This document shows, in pieces, positions 17,401 through 26,298 of a DNA stretch of 29,662 nucleotides. The notes under the pieces are model-generated. The model was not told where the DNA came from, did not search any database, and worked only from the letters and a program-made list of their open reading frames with translations. Made by a program: the position numbers and the translations under genes. Positions within the stretch are counted from its first letter, which is position 1. Each line of letters opens with the position of its first letter. Source of the DNA: an uncultured Chloroflexota bacterium (GTDB lineage Bacteria; Chloroflexota; Anaerolineae; Aggregatilineales; Phototrophicaceae); NCBI GenBank assembly GCA_937974245.1, contig CALJKV010000034.1, positions 1-29,662 on the forward strand, read 5' to 3'.

Positions 17401-18652
17401 GAGTTACGTGGAAATTGAGCATGTTGAAGAATACCTGGAACAGCGGGGTATGGCTGGGGCTGCGCCGGGGGTGCAGGTCTTCTATCAATTTCTCAAACGG
17501 AATATCCTGGTGATTGTAAGCCGCCAACGCAGTCTCACGAATGCGATCCAGCAATTCGCGAAAAGTGGGATTGCCGGAAAGATCGGTCCGCAGCACCAGA
17601 TTATTGATGAAGATGCCACATAGTGGCTCAATTTCGGCTCGGGTACGGCCTGAAATCGGTGAGCCTATCGGGACATCTTCGACTCCGCTAAGCCGCCCCA
17701 GCAGCAGTGCATAAGCGGACAGCAGCAGCATATAAGGCGTTGCCCTGCTCATCTGGGCAACATGCCGGAGCGCAGCCGATAGCTCCGGGGTCAGGTTACG
17801 GTCGAGGTGCCCGCCATGATGGGTTTGAATTGCGGGGCGCGGGAAGTCAGTAGGTAAAGACAGCAGCGGCGGGCTGTCAGCCAACTGCTTCCGCCAGAAA
17901 GCCAGCTGCTCTTGCAGGACATTGCTTTGCATAAAGTGCTCCTGCCAGCGGACGAAATCCGTGTATTGCCACGCCAGCGCAGGCAGGTCAGGCTGCTGGT
18001 TGTTGACCAGCGCCGTATAAAACACCACCAGTTCCCGGAAAAAGATAGCCATTGACCACCCGTCCATCACGATATGATGAAAGACAATCTGGAACACGTA
18101 ATGGTCATCTTGCAGGCGCAGCAGCAAACAACGCAGCAGAGACGGCTTGCTCATATCAAACGGCTGCATCGTGTCTTCGGCAATCAGGCGTTCAGCCTCT
18201 TTTTCGGGGTCAGCTTCTTCTCTGAGGTCAATGACCGGCATCGTGAAAGACAGCGAGGGATGCACGTTTTGCGCTGGCAAGCCATCTGCGACCGTAAAAG
18301 ATGTCCGCAAAATAGCCTGGCGGCGGATGATGTGTACCAGGGCCGCCTCTATCGCAGCGACATTCACCGCACCCCTTAGGTGTGCAACGACGGGGAGATG
18401 CAAAGCCGTATTCCCCGGCGACATCTGCTCCACCAGCCAGATGCGCTGTTGGTTGAACGAGAGCGGCACAGTATGAATCTGTGTGGCCCTATCGTGCAGC
18501 AGGGCGACCACGGCCTCACGATTCTCTTTGAGATACGCACGCATTTCGGGAGTCAGAGCGCCTTTGGGGGCGCGAAAGTGCAGTGCATCGCCTTCAACCC
18601 ACAGCTCGACGCCCTGCGCTTCCAGTTCAGCCACCGCCTCGTTGAGGATCAT
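14462..18652 (-). CDS. NRPS module: docking-C-A-PCP with C-terminal hydrolase-like domain
   Basis: This 1396-residue single-module nonribosomal peptide synthetase accepts the acyl chain from the PKS and joins it to one amino acid. Residues 1-55 fit a TubC-type docking domain (GVELWVEGDALHFRAPKGAL). The condensation domain (about 62-480) has HHIVMDGWS with His193. The adenylation domain (about 510-1010) has FTSGTTGTPKG, YRTGDLGRY and NNKIDR; I read its ten specificity residues as D-P-R-H-A-F-F-Q-A-K, with no substrate I can assign, though the Asp and Lys anchors are kept. The carrier domain has Ser1074 in DLGGHSL. From about 1125 an alpha/beta-hydrolase fold follows (VVCHPWGQEY, LRFDYYGTGDS), but its elbow reads GMRLG with Arg1246 where Ser or Cys is expected. 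The ATG at 18652 overlaps the PKS stop as ATGA, with AAGGGG just upstream; a TTG at 18670 is less likely. Confidence 0.92.
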   Translation of the reverse strand: MILNEAVAELEAQGVELWVEGDALHFRAPKGALTPEMRAYLKENREAVVALLHDRATQIHTVPLSFNQQRIWLVEQMSPGNTALHLPVVAHLRGAVNVAAIEAALVHIIRRQAILRTSFTVADGLPAQNVHPSLSFTMPVIDLREEADPEKEAERLIAEDTMQPFDMSKPSLLRCLLLRLQDDHYVFQIVFHHIVMDGWSMAIFFRELVVFYTALVNNQQPDLPALAWQYTDFVRWQEHFMQSNVLQEQLAFWRKQLADSPPLLSLPTDFPRPAIQTHHGGHLDRNLTPELSAALRHVAQMSRATPYMLLLSAYALLLGRLSGVEDVPIGSPISGRTRAEIEPLCGIFINNLVLRTDLSGNPTFRELLDRIRETALAAYNHQDIPFEKLIEDLHPRRSPSHTPLFQVFFNMLNFHVTPQDMPGMKVELVQSQDTGSNFDVTLYGLERDHVLGFLLVYNTDLFQREHMTHILEQYIALLEQIVADPDRPIGEYSLRLDAVNLPDVTVPLDGGWSEGILERFTANAARSPRQIALADPFGSWSYADLQTRANQLAHGLRAAGIEQGDVVAIYGRRSAALVWAMLGVLKAGAAFMILDPDYPATRLHGYLEAGRPRGIIELMSPTLLPDTLRDAFDALAPAYRVQLPAAIPDDGANPFAGLPSDELAALAGPDDLAYIAFTSGTTGTPKGIAGTLRPVSHFVAWHARNFGLAETDRFSMLSGLAHDPLLRDIFTPLWLGATLCIPDPAIILVPDRLTGWLKDSGVTVMHLTPSLGQIIGSAENATLPALRYAFFGGDALKNRDIQRLRRLAPQTRYVNFYGTTETPQAMGYYVVPEGDADDNGMIVVGQGIDDVQLLVLNSSGGLAGVSEVGEIHIRTPYLTRGYLGDDSLTAERYRTNPATGNPADRLYRTGDLGRYRLDGTVACLGRVDHQVKIRGFRIELGEIEAALDNHPDVEKAVVIVREDQADNKRLVAYVVGGEGKKPESGTLRDYLATRLPDYMVPAAVVALDAFPLTPNNKIDRRALPVPESLEGQTRRTVTEAHTPAEALLVGVWRRVLGVNRVSAVDNFFDLGGHSLQVVQVISELEKETGVRLEPAVMRYQSLRQQAATIEAAGPLQVVHGVGATPEASPIQIQLADRLEEPFFFGAEQSLFGVYYPPADTGQQIGVVVCHPWGQEYIRAHRACHQLALRLSNLGVPALRFDYYGTGDSAGEDEEASIQHSLQSIATAIEELRTRSGVTRIALVGMRLGATLAALAGPQHPAVERVVLWEPLVNGAEYLEELKAWHSRNMLYFLSNIKDSGPKTVTEILGFALSQEMVSEMQAINLLGNTAKPADQVLVIEREKLALTTELCQHLKNGGAAVAYHQVDAPQMWTENPDKALVPHHTLETIVNWMMEG

Positions 18653-21600
18653 AGTTCCCCTTCTTCCCAATCATCGGCAGCAGACATGTCAGCAGTCGCT
18701 GGCACTTCAAGCTGCCCCTGCAACTGGTCAACCATTTGCAGGATACTCGGCCCATCCAGGATCGTGGCAACGGTCATACTCAAACCAAGATTCTTATCCA
18801 GCCGGTTGCGGATTTCCACCGCCATCAGCGAGTCGATCCCCAGGCTGGTGATCGGAAGAACCACGTCCAGCGAATCCGCCGGCATACCGATCACTGCCGC
18901 GATCTGGCGGCGCAGGAAGTCACGCAGCAGGTCGCCACGCTCCTCAACCGGTGCTTGCAGGATACGTTCACGGGTCGATTCGCCTCCAGTCGGTTCGCTG
19001 TCCCCGGCTGCGGGAGCTGCTTTCACCAGGTTTCTGAGCAGCGGGAACGCAGCCTGGACGACTTCCGGAGAGTACCAGTAGTGGCGGTCAGCAGGGATCA
19101 CCGAGACCTGAGCCAGCGACGCACCCATAAGCTGTTCCAGCACCTGCACACCCTGATCAGGCGCGATCATGCGCATCCCCTGGGCCTGCAGGCGTTCCTG
19201 CTGCTTCTCGCTGAGTGTGGCTGCCATGCCGACTTCGCTCCACGCACCCCAGTTAATGCTCAGACCGGGCAGACCACGTGCGGTGCGGTAGTGCGCCAGC
19301 CCGTCCAGGAAGGCGTTCGCGGCAGCATAATTGCCCTGTCCGGCCGACCCGATCACCGCTGAACCGCTCGAAAACAGAATGAAGAAATCCAGCGGCAACC
19401 CGTCGGTCAGCAGGTGCAGATTCCACGCCCCGCTGACTTTGGGCGCAAGGACTTTTTCAAAATTCGCCCATTCCTGCTGTACCAGAGCGCCATCCGCCAG
19501 CACCCCGGCAGCATGGATCACACCGCGCAGCGGCGGGAGGTTGTGGGCGATGTCGGCCAGCATCGCGGCGGCCTGGTCATAGTCACTGATGTCAGCCTGG
19601 GTTGTAACCACCCGTGCGCCCTCAGCTTCCAGCGCCGTGATAACCGCCTGTGCCTCCGCTGATGGTGCTCGCCGCCCGGCCAGAACCAGGTTACGTGCGC
19701 CGGATTCCACCATCCACTCCGCTACCTTCAGCCCCAGGCCACCCAGACCGCCGGTGACAAGATAGGTCGCTTCCGCCTTGAGGCCGGTGAAACCAGGGAG
19801 CGCGTTCTGCGTAATCACCAGCTTGCCGATATGCCGCGCCCGCGCCATGAAGCGGAAGGCATCCACCACCGATTCGAGCGGGAATGTCTGAACTGGCGTC
19901 GGCACGAGTTCGCCGACTGCGAACCGATCGAACAGCATCCGCATCATATTCGGGATATAGTACGGGTCGGACAGCAGCAGCACGGTCAGGTCGTATACAT
20001 AATACGAAATGCCGGGGAACTGCGCCTGTACCTGCTCATCCGTCCAGACTCCGCGTTTGCCAATTTCCAGGAAGCAGCCGCCGGGTGCCAGTACCGAAAA
20101 ACTCTGCGGGATAAAATCGTCCGCCAGCGAGTTGAGGACGATATTTACACCTTCGCCTTTGGTGATCCGCATGATTTCCTCGGCAAAACCCGGCTCACGT
20201 GAACTCATGATATGCTGCACGCCGATTGAGCGCAGGTAGGCATGTTTGGCCTCGCTGCCCGCCGTTGCGAAGACTTCCGCGCCCGCCCGCTGCGCCAGTT
20301 GAATCGCCGCCAGACCGACACCGCCCGCAGCCGCATGAATCAACACCCGATCACCAGCTTTCATGTGCGCCAGTTCATGCAACCCCTGATACGCCGTCAG
20401 GAACACGCTGGGAATAGAGGCGACTTCCGCCAGGGTGAGGTTCGATGGGGCCCGGAATACCAGCGCAGCCGAGGTGACAACATAGCTGTTAAAGGCGTTA
20501 CCCCCCAGTGCCAGCACCCGATCGCCCACCTGCACACCGGTCACGTCTGGCCCGACACGCACCACAACCCCGGCACATTCCGTGCCGAGCGGGATACCCT
20601 CGCCGGGATACATACCCAGCACATTGAGTACATCACGGAAGTTCAGGCCGGTGGCTTGAACGCGAATTTCCACTTCGCCCGGCCCCGGCTTCTGCCGCGC
20701 CACTGGCAGCAGTTTCAGGTTTTCCAGCATCCCTTTTTCGGTAACAGTCAGTTGGAATGCCTGTTCGTCATTCGTATCGGGGGCGACACTCGGTTGCAAC
20801 CGCCCAACATAGCGTTCACCAGCCCGCAGCAGCGCCTGGTCTTCTCCGTCTCCCGCCAGGAAAACCGCTATCATCTGGTAGGCCTGTGCTGTTTCATCCA
20901 CATCCAGCAGACCGCCCCAGATGCCCGGCAGTTCGCGGGCGATCACGCGCCCCAGCCCCCACAGCGGAATCTGGGCGATGGCGCTGGTTGCGCCATGCCG
21001 TGCCGGTTGGGCGTTGCGCGTCACCAGCCACAGCCGGGGCGGCGATTCATGGGCCGACAGCGCCTGCACCAGGTCAAGCGTGCTGTGTAATCCCACCGCC
21101 GCGCCGCTATGCAGGTTCGTCGGGGAGGTATCCAGTGTCCACAGGTGAATCACCTGGGTATATTGCTGCTCAAGTACCTGGGCAAAACCCGCCGCGCCAT
21201 TCACCGAGGTTTCATCGGCAAACAGCACATCACAGGCCGCCCCTGCCGCTTCCAGGTCTGCCGCCAGCGCCGCCCCCAGGCCACCGCGATCCGCCAGGAT
21301 GAGCCAGCGACCTTCAACTTGCGGTTCACTGGCTTCCACCGGCAGATACTGCCAGCCGACTTCATAGAGCCAGTCTTTATAGTCCGGTTCGACCATACGT
21401 TCCAGCACACTCCGGTTAGCACGCCGGATTTGCAGGCCGTCCAGTCCGGCAATCAGTGCGCCGTCGTCGTTATACAGGTACACATCCGCAACACGGGTAT
21501 CCGGGCTTGTTCGTGGCCGGAAGCGGGCGAGACACCACAGCCCGGCTCCAGCTTCCTGGTAAAACGTCAGCCGGTCAATGCCAATGGGCATATTGATTGA

Positions 21601-24600
21601 GCTTCTGTCGGCCTCTGTTTTGTCCATCGCCACATCGAGCAGGTGGAAACAGGCATCCAACAGGCCGGGGTAGAGGTGGTAACGGCCTGCTTCACGGGCG
21701 AAGGCCGGATCAATTTCGATACGCCCCAACGCTTCTTCACCGCTCCCAGGGCCGCGCCAGGCGGCTTTCAGGTTACGGAAGGTCGGCCCGAAGTTCAGCC
21801 CGGCATCATCAAACATCCGGTAGAAATCATCGGCCAGGGCGGGCGTGGTATGGATGGCACGCACTGACGCCAGGGATGGGGCTTCCGTAACGTGGTCGGA
21901 GCCAAGTGTCCCCACCGAACCGAGCGCGTGGCGTTTCCACTGTGCGCCCTGATCGAAGCCTGCTCCATTTTCCTGCGGGACGCTGTAAACCTGGAAGCTC
22001 GCCTGCCGGCCTTCGCCAGGTGTCAAAATCATCTGGACTTGCTGGCTGCTGCCTTCCCGGAAAAGCAGCGGCTGTTCGATCTCCAGGCCGCGGATGACAA
22101 CCGGGCTGTAATGGTGCAGACGCCCCACTTCCAGCGCCAGTTCCAGGTAGCCTGTGCCGGGGAAGATGGATAACCCGTAAATCCGGTGGTCATCCAGCAT
22201 CTGCGACTCTGCGCCGCTGATCGTGCGGGTATAGACGGTTTCCGGGTGCAGCGGCGAACGAATGCCCGTCCCCAGCAGCGGATGGTCGCCCTGATCGCGG
22301 GATACACCCCGCCGTCCGTTTCCTTCCGGCCAGTAGCGTTGGCGCTGGAAGGGATAGGTCGGCAATACGACCTTGTGCCGGTGGTAGTCCTTCTCAAAAC
22401 CAGGCCAGTCCACCTGTGATCCCTGCGTATACAGCATCCCCAGGCTGGTGAGCATCGTTTCCCAGTTATCGCGCTTCTCACGCAGCGAAGCCAGCCAGAC
22501 CGCCTCGCCCAGGAAGGTTTGCGCCATACTCACCAGGGTCGCATTCGGGCCAATTTCCAGGAAAATCCGGTATCCGGCGTCATACAGGGTTTGCACGCCA
22601 CTCGCAAAACGTACCGCGCCGCGTGCCTGCTTCAGCCAGTAGTCCGGGCGGGTGAGCGCCTCAGTTTCAAAGCCGCCGCTGACATTAGCCGCCAGCCGCA
22701 TTTGGGGTCGCTTGAACTGGACGGTTTTCAGCACACGCTCAAAATCAGCCAGCATCGGGTCCATCAGCGGGGAATGAAAAGCGTGGGAAACCTTGAGCCG
22801 CCGTGTTTTGACACCGCGCTCCGCAATCGCTGCCATCGCCGCTTCCACCGCCTCCCCTGTGCCGGAAATAACCGTGTTTTCCGGCCCGTTTAGGGTGGCA
22901 ATCACCACACCGGGGCCAAAGGGCTTAATCCATTCGGCCACGCTGGCCTCGTCGGCCATCACCGCCGCCATCACACCCCCAGCCGGCAGTGCGCCCATCA
23001 GGCGTCCGCGTTCGGCAATCAACCGCAGCCCCTCTTCCAGCGAGAAAACACCCGCCAGACAGGCTGCCACAAATTCACCTACACTATGTCCCAGCACGGC
23101 GGACGCCGTAATCCCCCACGACTGCCAGAGTTGTGCCAGCGCGTATTCCACCGCGAAGAGCGCCGGTTGCGTATACGCCGTGTTGTTCAGCGTTTCCGCC
23201 TGGCTTTCATCACCGAACAGCACCGGCAGCAGCCCGCCGGGCATGTACTGGCTCAGGATCGCATCACACTCATCCAGCGTGGCGCGGAAGGTCGGCTGCG
23301 TCTCGTAGAGTTCGCGCCCCATGTTGAGGTACTGCGCCCCCTGTCCGGTGAACAGGAAGGCGATACGAGGCCGTTCCATCTGCACAATGTGATGCAGCAG
23401 GCCAGGATCATCTTCGCCGGTTTCATAGGCCCGCAGTTTACGCACTGCCTCTCCCGTCGAATCCGCCGTAAATGCCAGCCGGTAGGGGAAGGCGGATCGC
23501 CCGCTGTTGAGCGTATGAGCGACATTCGCCAGGTCGAGAGCAGCGTCCTGCTCCAGGACTGCCGCCAGATCACGGGCGCGTTCCCGCAGGGGTTTCTCGC
23601 CGCGTGCCGATAGGGTGAACAGATGGCGCGGGCGTTCGATCTCATTCGCCGGGATTATGGTATCCGGCGCTTCTTCCAGTACAACATGGGCATTCGTGCC
23701 GCTGAAGCCAAAGGCGCTCACCCCCGCCAACCGGCGGCTACCCGCAGGCGGATTCCAGGGCGTCGGCTGAGTTGGCACGATAATCGGGAAGTCCGGCCAG
23801 GGGATTTGTGGGCTGGGTTCATGAAAATGCAGGTTGGGCGGGAGTTCACCGTGCTGCATCGCCAGCACCGTCTTGATGACCCCGGCAACCCCGGCGGCGG
23901 CTTCGGAATGGCCGATGAGGGACTTGACCGACCCCAGCAGCAAGGGATTGTCGGGTGTGCGTCCTTCACCCATCACCGCGCCCAGTGCTTCTACTTCAAT
24001 CGGATCGCCCAGCGGCGTCCCGGTGCCGTGCGCTTCAATGTAGCTGATCTCATGCGGCTTGACACCGGCATCCGCCAGTGCCGTCCGCAGGACAAGCTGC
24101 TGGGCGATCCCATTCGGCGCGGTCAGCCCGGTGCTGCGCCCATCCTGGTTGACCGCCGTGCCGCGAATGACCGCCAGAATCGGATTGCCATCAGCGATTG
24201 CGTCGTCCAGTCGCTTCAGCACCAGAATCCCGCAGCCTTCCGCCCGGACAAAACCATCAGCCGAAGCATCAAACACCTTGCAGCGACCATCCGGAGAGAG
24301 CATCCCCCACTGATACATAATCGGGAAAGGCTCCGGTGAGAACATGCCATTCACGCCGCCGGTGATAATCAGGTCAGTCTCGCCGCTGCGCAGGCTGCGA
24401 ACAGCCAGGTGCAGGGCGGTCAGCGATGACGAGCAGGCCGTATCTACTGCCGCGCTGGGGCCTTGTAAACCCAGGGTGAATGACAGCCGCCCGGACGCAA
24501 CGTTGAAGGATGTGCCGGTTGCGATGTAGGCGTCCATCCGGTCATGTCCGGCGTCCGTGATCGCACTCGAATAGTCATTGGTCGAAATGCCGATAAAGAC

Positions 24601-25050
24601 CCCGGTCTGGCTGCCGCTGAGTTTGTCGGCTGCAATACCCGCCCGTTCCAGCGCTTCCCAGGCCAGTTCCAGCACCAGCCGCTGCTGCGGGTCCATCGTC
24701 GTGGCTTCGCGCGGGGTAATTCCAAAAAACTGTGGCTCAAACTCATCGCTCTTTTCAAAAAAGCCACCCTGCCACTTTTCAATCGGGATCGCCGGGTAAA
24801 TGTCGGCGTCGCGCATAGTCTCTGGCCGCCAGCGCCCTTCGGGGACCGTGCTGACCGCATCTATGCCGTGATACATGTTCTGCCAGTATTCCTCAGGGGA
24901 GTTCGCACCACCGGGATAGCGACAGGCCATGCCGACGATGGCGATAGGGGCGCGTTTCGCCGCTTCAGCAGCGTCTAACCTGGCTTGCATCTCTTCAAGC
25001 GCGACGAGGGCATTTTTGAGTAGGGCTTTTCGTTCGTTGTCCACTGCCAT
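18649..25050 (-). CDS. Type I polyketide synthase, fully reducing module KS-AT-DH-ER-KR-ACP
   Basis: This 2133-residue single-module PKS adds a two-carbon unit and reduces it to a saturated chain. A charged coiled-coil N-terminus (1-34) may dock an upstream carrier. KS (36-460): Cys206 in VDTACSSS, His341 and His381. AT (560-860): Ser656 in GHSVGE, and HAFH at 756-759, which predicts malonyl-CoA. DH (915-1200): His955 in the HxxxGxxxxP motif and Asp1132. ER (1440-1755): HAAAGGVGLAA near 1573. KR (1760-1945): GGLGGLG, Tyr1908, and LADG, whose Asp suggests a B-type ketoreductase. ACP (2040-2115): Ser2074 in GIDSLM. All catalytic residues are present. The acidic tail DDWEEGEL could bind the TubC-type domain of the next protein. 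There is no loading domain, methyltransferase or thioesterase. AAGGA seven bases upstream fixes the ATG at 25050. It may work once or iteratively. Confidence 0.95.
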   Translation of the reverse strand: MAVDNERKALLKNALVALEEMQARLDAAEAAKRAPIAIVGMACRYPGGANSPEEYWQNMYHGIDAVSTVPEGRWRPETMRDADIYPAIPIEKWQGGFFEKSDEFEPQFFGITPREATTMDPQQRLVLELAWEALERAGIAADKLSGSQTGVFIGISTNDYSSAITDAGHDRMDAYIATGTSFNVASGRLSFTLGLQGPSAAVDTACSSSLTALHLAVRSLRSGETDLIITGGVNGMFSPEPFPIMYQWGMLSPDGRCKVFDASADGFVRAEGCGILVLKRLDDAIADGNPILAVIRGTAVNQDGRSTGLTAPNGIAQQLVLRTALADAGVKPHEISYIEAHGTGTPLGDPIEVEALGAVMGEGRTPDNPLLLGSVKSLIGHSEAAAGVAGVIKTVLAMQHGELPPNLHFHEPSPQIPWPDFPIIVPTQPTPWNPPAGSRRLAGVSAFGFSGTNAHVVLEEAPDTIIPANEIERPRHLFTLSARGEKPLRERARDLAAVLEQDAALDLANVAHTLNSGRSAFPYRLAFTADSTGEAVRKLRAYETGEDDPGLLHHIVQMERPRIAFLFTGQGAQYLNMGRELYETQPTFRATLDECDAILSQYMPGGLLPVLFGDESQAETLNNTAYTQPALFAVEYALAQLWQSWGITASAVLGHSVGEFVAACLAGVFSLEEGLRLIAERGRLMGALPAGGVMAAVMADEASVAEWIKPFGPGVVIATLNGPENTVISGTGEAVEAAMAAIAERGVKTRRLKVSHAFHSPLMDPMLADFERVLKTVQFKRPQMRLAANVSGGFETEALTRPDYWLKQARGAVRFASGVQTLYDAGYRIFLEIGPNATLVSMAQTFLGEAVWLASLREKRDNWETMLTSLGMLYTQGSQVDWPGFEKDYHRHKVVLPTYPFQRQRYWPEGNGRRGVSRDQGDHPLLGTGIRSPLHPETVYTRTISGAESQMLDDHRIYGLSIFPGTGYLELALEVGRLHHYSPVVIRGLEIEQPLLFREGSSQQVQMILTPGEGRQASFQVYSVPQENGAGFDQGAQWKRHALGSVGTLGSDHVTEAPSLASVRAIHTTPALADDFYRMFDDAGLNFGPTFRNLKAAWRGPGSGEEALGRIEIDPAFAREAGRYHLYPGLLDACFHLLDVAMDKTEADRSSINMPIGIDRLTFYQEAGAGLWCLARFRPRTSPDTRVADVYLYNDDGALIAGLDGLQIRRANRSVLERMVEPDYKDWLYEVGWQYLPVEASEPQVEGRWLILADRGGLGAALAADLEAAGAACDVLFADETSVNGAAGFAQVLEQQYTQVIHLWTLDTSPTNLHSGAAVGLHSTLDLVQALSAHESPPRLWLVTRNAQPARHGATSAIAQIPLWGLGRVIARELPGIWGGLLDVDETAQAYQMIAVFLAGDGEDQALLRAGERYVGRLQPSVAPDTNDEQAFQLTVTEKGMLENLKLLPVARQKPGPGEVEIRVQATGLNFRDVLNVLGMYPGEGIPLGTECAGVVVRVGPDVTGVQVGDRVLALGGNAFNSYVVTSAALVFRAPSNLTLAEVASIPSVFLTAYQGLHELAHMKAGDRVLIHAAAGGVGLAAIQLAQRAGAEVFATAGSEAKHAYLRSIGVQHIMSSREPGFAEEIMRITKGEGVNIVLNSLADDFIPQSFSVLAPGGCFLEIGKRGVWTDEQVQAQFPGISYYVYDLTVLLLSDPYYIPNMMRMLFDRFAVGELVPTPVQTFPLESVVDAFRFMARARHIGKLVITQNALPGFTGLKAEATYLVTGGLGGLGLKVAEWMVESGARNLVLAGRRAPSAEAQAVITALEAEGARVVTTQADISDYDQAAAMLADIAHNLPPLRGVIHAAGVLADGALVQQEWANFEKVLAPKVSGAWNLHLLTDGLPLDFFILFSSGSAVIGSAGQGNYAAANAFLDGLAHYRTARGLPGLSINWGAWSEVGMAATLSEKQQERLQAQGMRMIAPDQGVQVLEQLMGASLAQVSVIPADRHYWYSPEVVQAAFPLLRNLVKAAPAAGDSEPTGGESTRERILQAPVEERGDLLRDFLRRQIAAVIGMPADSLDVVLPITSLGIDSLMAVEIRNRLDKNLGLSMTVATILDGPSILQMVDQLQGQLEVPATADMSAADDWEEGEL

Positions 25051-25114
25051 TATGCTGTCCTTCGTATCCAAACATTGCGTTAGGTTAGGGGCTGTTTCAA
25101 ATTTACTTCGCCTC

Positions 25115-25195
25115 GCTCTCACCCCCAATCCCTCCTATTCAGGGCAAGGGTCTAAAAAACACCTTCTCCCTGAGAGAGAAGGGGGCGAGGGGCAT
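25115..25195 (-). terminator. Repeat-derived hairpin with T run, probable terminator before the PKS operon
   Basis: On the minus strand a 7-pair stem (25176-25182 with 25162-25168) is followed by TGTTTTTT (T run at 25154-25159), a fair intrinsic terminator for the EamA gene. It lies inside a C-rich dispersed repeat (25115-25195) in the style of the G-rich blocks at the window ends. Only about 100 bases remain between it and the PKS start, so the PKS promoter must lie there unless read-through from the transporter drives the operon. I see no clear -35/-10 pair. Confidence 0.55.
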
Positions 25196-25380
25196 ACTAT
25201 GCTCCTTAATTATGCAGCGATGCACCTTAAAAAAACGGACTGATGCAATTCCGCTTTTCATCAGTGTAAACCACGCGGCCTAACATAGGCCAAACGTCAT
25301 TCACGATAAAGCGCCTTGCTGGCCGCATCAAAAACCAGGGAAACAAGGCGGGTATCAGGACGTAAAATTCTCTCAGGCAA

Positions 25381-26298
25381 TCAGGCCGGTTCACGGGCAG
25401 CAGCGGCCCGTTGACGATATACATAGGCGAACTGATAAAGTGTGATGCCGCAGATAACCGCCACCCCCACTATTGTACGGATGCCGGGGAGTATGCCAAA
25501 TAGGATCAGGTTGAGCAGCAGCGTCCATAGGGCTTCGCTGTAAGCAAACGATGCCACGATAGGCAGTGGCACCAGTTCACCGGAACGCGCCAGCGCATAC
25601 AGTCCCAACGCGCCGACCAAACCGATAATCACCATCCCAACCAGGCTGGTGAACGACGGCGGCGTCCACACAAAGGGCATGACAAAACTCAGTGGAATAA
25701 ACACCCACAGCGCCGTGTGAAACAGGCTGGTGAACGGGTGATCTTCACGCAGAATCCGCGATAACGTGAGATGCAGGCTCAAACAGGCACCCATGCCAAC
25801 CGCAAACAGGGAAGCCAGTGACAAAGCCCCGCTATCAATACGAAATATCAGCAGCATCGCGCCAAAGCCCAGGCCACCGATTACCCAGAACAGCCTGCCT
25901 ACCGGCTCGCGCAGCACCAGCACCGAGAACCCCAGCGCGATCAACGGTGACAGCCAGTACACCGACCAGACATCGTTCGCCGGCATCGCAGTGACGGCCA
26001 TAATAAAAAAGAGTGGCATCCCCAGCATCGTCAACGAACGGGTGATCTGCAGCGGCAGCCGCGACGTGCGTACCAGTCGCGTTTTATAGCGCGGCCCCAG
26101 CACCACCACCATGAAAAGCAGATGCACCGCATACCGTATCCATACCAGCTGATAGGTAGACACATCACGAACCAACTGCCTTCCGGTCAATTCAACCACC
26201 GAAAAACAGATCGCTGAAAGAATCATATAAAAGATTGCTTGCAGCGCACTATCACGCTTTACATTCAACGTTTTTAGGCGTATCACCGATTCCATCAT
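25381..26298 (-). CDS. EamA/DMT-superfamily membrane transporter
   Basis: This 305-residue protein has the ten-helix, two-repeat layout of the drug/metabolite transporter superfamily. After a basic N-terminus (RLKTLNVKR), the first helix reads AIFYMILSAICFSVVELTGRQLV, as in EamA domains; repeat 1 ends with VLVLREPVGRLFWVIGGLG (the conserved LxEP zone) and repeat 2 runs from about residue 155 to 293. The tail is Arg/Ala-rich and cytoplasmic. Family members export amino acids, nucleotides or other small molecules. It lies upstream of the PKS on the same strand, so it may export a cluster product or precursor, but a likely terminator and a 330-base gap weaken that link. Tandem ATG codons lie at 26298 and 26295, with GAGAAG upstream. 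Confidence 0.85.
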   Translation of the reverse strand: MMESVIRLKTLNVKRDSALQAIFYMILSAICFSVVELTGRQLVRDVSTYQLVWIRYAVHLLFMVVVLGPRYKTRLVRTSRLPLQITRSLTMLGMPLFFIMAVTAMPANDVWSVYWLSPLIALGFSVLVLREPVGRLFWVIGGLGFGAMLLIFRIDSGALSLASLFAVGMGACLSLHLTLSRILREDHPFTSLFHTALWVFIPLSFVMPFVWTPPSFTSLVGMVIIGLVGALGLYALARSGELVPLPIVASFAYSEALWTLLLNLILFGILPGIRTIVGVAVICGITLYQFAYVYRQRAAAAREPA

